5,713 nucleotides of DNA from Clostridia bacterium (GTDB lineage Bacteria; Bacillota; Clostridia; Oscillospirales; CAG-272), in the NCBI GenBank assembly GCA_900770605.1, contig CAAGKS010000132.1:1-5713 (forward strand), in the 5' to 3' direction. Under the pieces are notes generated by a model. The model was given only the letters and a program-made list of their open reading frames with translations. It did not search any database and was not told where the DNA came from. The translations under genes and the position numbers were made by a program. How positions within the stretch are numbered: position 1 is the first letter of the stretch; every line of letters starts with the position of its first letter. Positions 1-4,051 of this stretch are shown here, piece after piece.

Positions 1-1214
1 AAAAATTCAAGAAGTATTGGCCTGCCGACGTTCACGTTATCGGTAAGGATATCCTCCGCTTCCACACTATCTATTGGCCAATATTCCTCATGGCGCTCGA
101 TATGCCGCTTCCCAAGCAGATCTTTGGTCATCCCTGGTTCAATTTCGGAGCTGATAAGATGTCCAAGTCCCGCGGAAACGTTATCTATGCGGACGAGCTC
201 GCAGAGCGCTTCGGCGTTGACGGCGTGAGATATTACGCGCTTGCAGAGATGCCCTTTGCAACTGACGGAAGCATCACGTATGAAACTGTTATCAAGAGAT
301 TTAATACTGATCTTGTAAATAACCTCGGCAACCTTGTCAAGAGAACGCTCGACATGCAGAAGAAGTACTTTGATAAGGTAGTTCAAGCGCCCACCGCTCC
401 CACAGAGCTTGATGCAGAGCTCAAGGCGAGCGCGCAGAAGGCGTACGAGGGCGTGGTAGCGAATATGGACGCATTCCGCGTCGCAGACGCGCTTGAGTGC
501 ATATTCGATATGCTCAGCCGCGCTAATAAGTATATTGACGAAACTACTCCCTGGACGCTCGCTAAGGACGAGAGCCAGAAGGAAAGGCTCGGCACGGTGC
601 TTTACAACCTGCTTGAGACTATACGTTGGGGAGCAGTGCTCTTAAATCCCTTCATTCCTGCAACCTCTGCGCAGATATTCGAGCAGCTCGGTACAGCCCT
701 TACAAGCTATGACACCGTAGGCACTGTCGATAAGTTCTGCGGCATCGAGGCAGGAAAAGAGGTTGGCGACTCCAAGGTGCTGTTTGCGAGAATAGACGAG
801 GCAAAGCTCCTTGCTGAGCTTGAGGCTGAAATGGCGGCTAAAAAGGCGGCTGCGGAAGCGGCGGCAAAGGCTCTTGAGAAGCCCGAGGGCTGCGCTATCA
901 TCGGCATCGAGGACTTTATGAACGTAGAGCTTCGCACGGCTCAGGTAGTAGCGTGCGAGCGAGTTCCCAAGGCTAAGAAGCTTCTCAAGCTCGAGGTGGA
1001 CCTCGGCTATGAGAGAAGACAGGTCGTATCGGGAATTGCAAAGTTCTACGAGCCCGAGGCACTCGTTGGCAAGAAGATAATAATCGTAGCTAATCTCAAG
1101 CCCGCAACTCTTTGCGGTATCGAGTCTAACGGAATGATACTCGCAAGCGGAGAGGAGCAGGTAAGAGTGGTATTTCTTGCTGAGGACACTCCTCTTGGAG
1201 AGAGAGTAAGATAA
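1..1214 (+). CDS. metG: Methionyl-tRNA synthetase, C-terminal part (5' end outside window)
   Basis: This enzyme charges tRNA-Met with methionine using ATP in the cytoplasm. The open frame runs in from the left edge (first whole codon at 3), so the ATG at 90 is internal; the N-terminal HIGH motif and zinc domain are missing. About 403 residues are visible. The class I signature KMSKS is at 156-170, preceded by the typical HVIGKDILRFH and FGHPW stretches. The anticodon-binding helical bundle follows: NLVKR (330-344) and the Trp of DETTPW match in spacing the Asn, Arg and Trp known to read the CAU anticodon in E. coli MetRS. An Ala/Lys/Glu-rich helical linker (about 798-887) leads to an EMAPII/Trbp111-like tRNA-binding domain (about 906-1214; VELRTAQV, VSGIAKFY, NLKPA, GIESNGMIL), which usually supports dimerisation and tRNA affinity. 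The frame ends at TAA 1212-1214. It is first in the visible metG-gpsA-tatD cluster. Identification is secure. Confidence 0.97.
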   Translation, partial: KFKKYWPADVHVIGKDILRFHTIYWPIFLMALDMPLPKQIFGHPWFNFGADKMSKSRGNVIYADELAERFGVDGVRYYALAEMPFATDGSITYETVIKRFNTDLVNNLGNLVKRTLDMQKKYFDKVVQAPTAPTELDAELKASAQKAYEGVVANMDAFRVADALECIFDMLSRANKYIDETTPWTLAKDESQKERLGTVLYNLLETIRWGAVLLNPFIPATSAQIFEQLGTALTSYDTVGTVDKFCGIEAGKEVGDSKVLFARIDEAKLLAELEAEMAAKKAAAEAAAKALEKPEGCAIIGIEDFMNVELRTAQVVACERVPKAKKLLKLEVDLGYERRQVVSGIAKFYEPEALVGKKIIIVANLKPATLCGIESNGMILASGEEQVRVVFLAEDTPLGERVR

Positions 1215-1247
1215 TCCGCCTTTTCAAAAATTCCTTTGTAAACGAAA

Positions 1248-1253
1248 AAGGAG
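1248..1253 (+). promoter_or_regulatory. Ribosome binding site of gpsA
   Basis: AAGGAG lies 5 bases before the ATG at 1259 and fixes that start. The 44-base gap after metG contains no convincing -35/-10 pair and no GC-rich terminator hairpin, which favours read-through from metG. TCCTTT at 1232-1237 could pair with AAAGGA at 1247-1252, a weak AU-rich stem that would cover this site. Confidence 0.8.
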
Positions 1254-1258
1254 AAATT

Positions 1259-2215
1259 ATGAAAATTACGGTAGTTGGATGCGGTCGTTGGGGCTCGCTG
1301 ATAACGTGGTATCTTGACAGACAAGGACAGGATATGACCTTGTACGGTCTTGAAGATTCCGAGCAAATGCAGAGATTTCTCAAGGATAGAAGCAATGACC
1401 TCCTTGTGCTTCCCGAGAGCGTAAAGCTCACAACGGATATAACCTCGCTTTGCGGTGCAGACGTTATCGTGATCTCTATCGGCTCTCAGGGGCTTCGCTC
1501 CTTTATGAAGGAGATAGAGCACCTTGATATAAGAAACAAGACCTTCGTGCTTTGTATGAAGGGCATTGAAATGGATACGGGTAAGCGACTTTCCGAGGTC
1601 GCCGCAGAAAACCTGCACCCCTCGAATTCCATAGCAGTATGGATAGGACCGGGACACGTTCAGGAATTTTACGCGGGAATACCCAACTGTATGGTCATCG
1701 ACAGTGAGAACGAAAGTGTCAAAAAGCACCTCGTTCAGAGCTTTTCAAGCGACCTGATCAGATTTTATTACGGTACTGATATAATTGGAAACGAGCTTGG
1801 CGCGGCAGCAAAGAACGTTATCGGAATTGCCGCAGGAATGCTTGACGGCATGGGTCTTTCCACGCTCAAGGGCGCGCTTATGTCTCGCGGAACTCGTGAG
1901 ATTGCAAGGCTTATCGCCGTTATGGGCGGTAAGGAGCTTTCCGCTTACGGACTTTGTCACCTTGGTGACTACGAGGCTACCGTGTTCTCCAAATTCAGTC
2001 ATAACCGTCAGTTTGGAGAGTCCTTCGTAAAGGGCGAGAGCTATACGCTTCTTGCAGAAGGCTATTATACCGCAAAGGCTATGATGACCTTGTCGCAGAA
2101 GTATTCGGTAGAGCTTCCTATATGCGAGGCTGTGTATAAGATACTCTGGGAAGGAGCTGACGTCCGCGAGGAGCTTCACGAGCTGTTTTCGCGCTCGATC
2201 AAGCAGGAGTTCTGA
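1259..2215 (+). CDS. gpsA: NAD(P)-dependent glycerol-3-phosphate dehydrogenase, divergent GpsA type
   Basis: GpsA reduces dihydroxyacetone phosphate to sn-glycerol-3-phosphate in the cytoplasm, supplying phospholipid backbones. At 318 residues it is slightly shorter than the usual 330-340. The N-terminal Rossmann fold has GCGRWG at residues 7-12. The KG lysine is at 101, and the second family lysine is K185 in the NELGAAAKNVIGIAAG block, the start of the helical C-terminal domain. Several family blocks are altered. The usual SGP(S/T)FA.E reads IGPGHVQE (129-136). The GLG.GDN.KAAL loop is one residue shorter and reads GMGLSTLKGAL (197-207). The SRNRRFG block reads SHNRQFG (247-253), so His248 replaces the Arg that holds substrate phosphate in characterised enzymes, while the neighbouring Asn (249) is kept. 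AAGGAG sits 5 bases upstream of the ATG. Family membership is clear; the substitutions suggest a separate subfamily, and exact substrate and cofactor are not proven by sequence. Confidence 0.9.
   Translation: MKITVVGCGRWGSLITWYLDRQGQDMTLYGLEDSEQMQRFLKDRSNDLLVLPESVKLTTDITSLCGADVIVISIGSQGLRSFMKEIEHLDIRNKTFVLCMKGIEMDTGKRLSEVAAENLHPSNSIAVWIGPGHVQEFYAGIPNCMVIDSENESVKKHLVQSFSSDLIRFYYGTDIIGNELGAAAKNVIGIAAGMLDGMGLSTLKGALMSRGTREIARLIAVMGGKELSAYGLCHLGDYEATVFSKFSHNRQFGESFVKGESYTLLAEGYYTAKAMMTLSQKYSVELPICEAVYKILWEGADVREELHELFSRSIKQEF
2205..2209 (+). promoter_or_regulatory. Ribosome binding site of tatD, inside gpsA
   Basis: AGGAG lies within the last codons of gpsA, 7 bases before the tatD ATG at 2217. 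The gpsA stop TGA (2213-2215) and the tatD start are one base apart. This arrangement fixes the tatD start and suggests translational coupling. Confidence 0.8.
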
Positions 2216-2216
2216 T

Positions 2217-3047
2217 ATGGAGCTTGAATGCAAAGCGACGCTTTGTACGGGCATCTTTGATTCTCACGCGCACTATTTTGATAGACGCTTTGAGAACGAG
2301 ACCGAGGGAGCGGACGTTATATTGGAGCGTGACGTGTTCGGCGTCGGTATCGACGGCGCTATAAACGTAGCCACTAACCTTGTTACCTCAAGGCTGTGTA
2401 TGGAGCAAGCTGCAAAATATCCCAAGATGTATGCGAGCGCGGGTATTCATCCCGAGGACGTTGCGTATTGCGAGAATACGCTTGACGTCGAGCTTGAAAA
2501 ACTCGCCGCATTTGTCGGAAGCAGGGAAGAAGCGCGTAAAAATAAGATAGTCGCCATAGGCGAGATAGGGCTTGATTATCATTATGAGGGCTTTGACAAG
2601 CAGCTTCAGCAAAGCTTTTTCGAGCGTCAGCTCGAGCTTGCAGAGCGCCTTGATATGCCCGTGATAATTCACGATCGGGACGCCCATGGAGACTGCTTTG
2701 AAACAGTGCTGAAATACCCAAATGTACGTGGTGTTTTTCATAGCTTCAGCGGAAGTCCCGAAATGGCGGCAGAGCTTGTGAAGCGAGGCTGGTATATATC
2801 ATTTTCAGGCGTGCTGACCTTTAAAAACGCAAGAAAATGCGTCGAGGCGGCGGAGAAGATACCGCTTGAGCGCATACTTATCGAGACAGACGCGCCGTAT
2901 CTTGCGCCCCACCCATACAGAGGTAAAATAAATCATTCGGGACTTATGTATCTCATCGCCGAACGCCTTGCAGACGTCAAGGGCGTCGATCTTTCCGAGG
3001 TAGTCACCGCAACGCGAAAAAACGTATTTGATTTGTTTGGAATATAA
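2217..3047 (+). CDS. tatD: TatD-family metal-dependent hydrolase (deoxyribonuclease)
   Basis: This is a cytoplasmic TIM-barrel metallo-hydrolase of the TatD/YcfH/YabD family. E. coli TatD is a 3'-5' exonuclease linked to DNA repair; despite the name, it is not part of the Tat export machinery. The 276-residue length is close to the family norm of about 255-265, with a short extra N-terminus. The expected metal ligands are visible: DSHAH (His17, His19), Glu116 in GEIGLDYH, His152 in VIIHDRDA, His175 in VFHSFSG and Asp225 in ETDAPYLAP. The GIHPED block (His78) and the closing NVFDLFGI are also typical. The start is set by AGGAG 7 bases upstream. It follows gpsA after a single base, so the two are very probably one transcript. 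In Bacillus subtilis the equivalent yabD follows metS, which supports an orthologous locus here with gpsA placed in between. The natural substrate is not predictable from sequence. Confidence 0.94.
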   Translation: MELECKATLCTGIFDSHAHYFDRRFENETEGADVILERDVFGVGIDGAINVATNLVTSRLCMEQAAKYPKMYASAGIHPEDVAYCENTLDVELEKLAAFVGSREEARKNKIVAIGEIGLDYHYEGFDKQLQQSFFERQLELAERLDMPVIIHDRDAHGDCFETVLKYPNVRGVFHSFSGSPEMAAELVKRGWYISFSGVLTFKNARKCVEAAEKIPLERILIETDAPYLAPHPYRGKINHSGLMYLIAERLADVKGVDLSEVVTATRKNVFDLFGI

Positions 3048-3083
3048 AAAAAGTGCTGAAAGCTTTGGCTTTCAGCACTTTTT
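3048..3083. terminator. Bidirectional Rho-independent terminator between tatD and trxB
   Basis: A perfect 12-bp stem (AGTGCTGAAAGC at 3052-3063 with GCTTTCAGCACT at 3068-3079) closes a four-base loop. It is extended by four A:T pairs to 3048-3083. The + strand transcript has five U (3079-3083), and the - strand transcript has seven U (complement of 3046-3052). It starts immediately after the tatD stop (3045-3047) and lies 8 bases beyond the trxB stop (3091-3093). It is therefore placed to end both convergent transcripts. Confidence 0.92.
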
Positions 3084-3090
3084 CTGTTGA

Positions 3091-4002
3091 TCAAAGAGCG
3101 TCGATATATCTGCACGCGGCGAGCGCGGCAACCGCGCCGTCAGCGGTTGCGGTGGTTATCTGCCGCACGGCTTTCGTGCGGCAGTCACCTGCAACGAATA
3201 CGCCCTCGGTATCTGTCAGACAACGCTCGTCAGATACGATATATCCGTAATCGTTGAGTGCGGTAACGTTCTCAAAGGGCTTGTTTTCGGGCACGTGTCC
3301 GATAGCAACGAAAAGTCCGTCAAGTGCCTCGGTAAATTCCGTGTTGTCGGCGGTATTGCAGAGCTTAACACCGCACAACGCGCCGCCGTTTGTCTCAAAT
3401 CCCGTGACAACGGTGTTACAGATTATTCTGACGTTAGGCTTTGCTTCAAGAGCGCGCATCATCTTCGCCTCGCCCGTGAGCGTGGGAAGATTTTGAATTA
3501 CCACAAGCTCGGAGCATATCTCGGAGAGCATCATAGCTTCAACGAGCGCAGAATTTCCTCCGCCGACTACGCCTACCTTGCGGCCCGAGTAAAACGCGCC
3601 GTCACATACCGCGCAAAACGAAATACCCTCGCCGATAAGCGCGTCCTCACCTTCAACGCCGAGATGCCTGTGCTTGCAGCCCGTAGCTATAATAACGGCC
3701 TTGCCGTCAAAGTTGCCGTTGTCAGTGTTGACTGTCTTGTACTCTCCCTTGTTTTCGATGCCGATAACCTCGCAAAGCTCGATATCCGCGCCGTGCTCGG
3801 TGACCTGATCGAGCAGCTTTTCGGCAAATTCGTTGCCGCTCATCTGCATAAATCCGGGATAATTTTCAACCTTTGGAGAGAACGTGATCTGTCCGCCAAA
3901 GGATTCCTTTTCTATAACGAGCACGCTTTTGTCTGCGCGAAGCCCGTAAAGCGCGGCGGTAAGACCTGCAGGTCCCGCGCCGACGACTATAATATCATAC
4001 AT
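3091..4002 (-). CDS. trxB: Thioredoxin-reductase-like flavoprotein lacking the NADPH phosphate-binding motif
   Basis: Low-molecular-weight thioredoxin reductases are FAD enzymes that pass electrons from NADPH through a CxxC disulfide to thioredoxin. The 303-residue length fits the family. In order: FAD-binding GAGPAG (residues 8-13), the FGGQI block, ATG near 106-108, redox centre CAVC (130-133; 3604-3615), nicotinamide-domain GGGNSA (147-152), and the C-terminal FAD block GVFVAGDC (267-274) with VRQITTATADGAVAA. The HRRxxxR block after the second Rossmann strand, which binds the NADPH 2'-phosphate, is replaced by QNLPTLT (170-176; 3475-3495). This suggests NADH or another donor. AAGAGG lies 6 bases before the ATG. 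It sits 49 bases after the nrdD-redoxin fusion on the same strand, making that fused redoxin its likely partner. Family assignment is firm; electron donor and partner are inferred. Confidence 0.93.
   Translation of the reverse strand: MYDIIVVGAGPAGLTAALYGLRADKSVLVIEKESFGGQITFSPKVENYPGFMQMSGNEFAEKLLDQVTEHGADIELCEVIGIENKGEYKTVNTDNGNFDGKAVIIATGCKHRHLGVEGEDALIGEGISFCAVCDGAFYSGRKVGVVGGGNSALVEAMMLSEICSELVVIQNLPTLTGEAKMMRALEAKPNVRIICNTVVTGFETNGGALCGVKLCNTADNTEFTEALDGLFVAIGHVPENKPFENVTALNDYGYIVSDERCLTDTEGVFVAGDCRTKAVRQITTATADGAVAALAACRYIDAL
3128..3150. repeat. Inverted repeat inside the 3' end of trxB
   Basis: GCAACCGC (3128-3135) and GCGGTTGC (3143-3150) form a perfect 8-bp GC-rich stem with a 7-base loop, within codons for the ATADGAVAA part of trxB. 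The pairing is plain in the sequence, but any function is unproven. Confidence 0.5.
3160..3184. repeat. Second inverted repeat inside the 3' end of trxB
   Basis: CTGCCGCACG (3160-3169) and CGTGCGGCAG (3175-3184) form a perfect 10-bp GC-rich stem with a 5-base loop, within codons for the CRTKAVRQ part of trxB. It lies only 9 bases from the neighbouring inverted repeat. It may fold in the mRNA but has no U tract, so it is not a standard terminator. Confidence 0.55.
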
Positions 4003-4008
4003 AAAATA

Positions 4009-4014
4009 CCTCTT
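4009..4014 (-). promoter_or_regulatory. Ribosome binding site of trxB
   Basis: On the - strand AAGAGG sits 6 bases before the ATG at 4002-4000. It starts only 5 bases after the intercistronic hairpin, leaving no room for a separate promoter between hairpin and gene. Confidence 0.75.
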
Positions 4015-4019
4015 AAAAC

Positions 4020-4043
4020 GGACTGCCTCTTGCGAGGCAGTCC
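4020..4043 (-). terminator. Intercistronic hairpin between nrdD and trxB (partial terminator, attenuator or mRNA-stability element)
   Basis: Arms GGACTGCCTC and GAGGCAGTCC form a perfect 10-bp stem. On the - strand RNA the loop is GCAA, a stabilising GNRA tetraloop, which supports function on that strand. Downstream the RNA reads GUUUUAAGAGG: only four U, then the trxB ribosome binding site. The U tract is weak for full termination and the gene behind it is intact, so partial read-through or transcript stabilisation is more likely than a hard stop. The stem begins 8 bases after the nrdD stop codon. Confidence 0.6.
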
Positions 4044-4051
4044 TTAAAATC

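Noticed and set aside
90..92. ATG as the start of metG.
   Set aside because: The 29 preceding codons encode conserved MetRS sequence (HVIGKDILRFH), so the gene begins outside the window.
798..887. Ala/Lys/Glu-rich low-complexity stretch in metG.
   Set aside because: It is the usual flexible or helical linker between the anticodon domain and the C-terminal tRNA-binding domain, not a separate repeat element.
1232..1252. Possible hairpin hiding the gpsA ribosome binding site (TCCTTT with AAAGGA).
   Set aside because: It is only six mostly A:T pairs with a nine-base loop, too weak to claim as a regulatory switch without conservation. No riboswitch or T-box fits in the 44-base gap.
1046..1729. 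Long open frame on the - strand (227 codons) opposite the end of metG and the start of gpsA.
   Set aside because: It lies antisense to two well-conserved genes, spans their boundary and has no recognisable protein motif. Codon bias of the true genes explains it.
1745..2254. Open frame on the - strand (169 codons) opposite gpsA and the start of tatD.
   Set aside because: It is antisense to the conserved C-terminal domain of GpsA and has no independent support.
3295..4047. Long open frame on the + strand (250 codons) opposite trxB.
   Set aside because: The - strand frame has complete FAD, CxxC and nicotinamide motifs plus a ribosome binding site. The + strand frame has no family signal and runs through the intercistronic hairpin.
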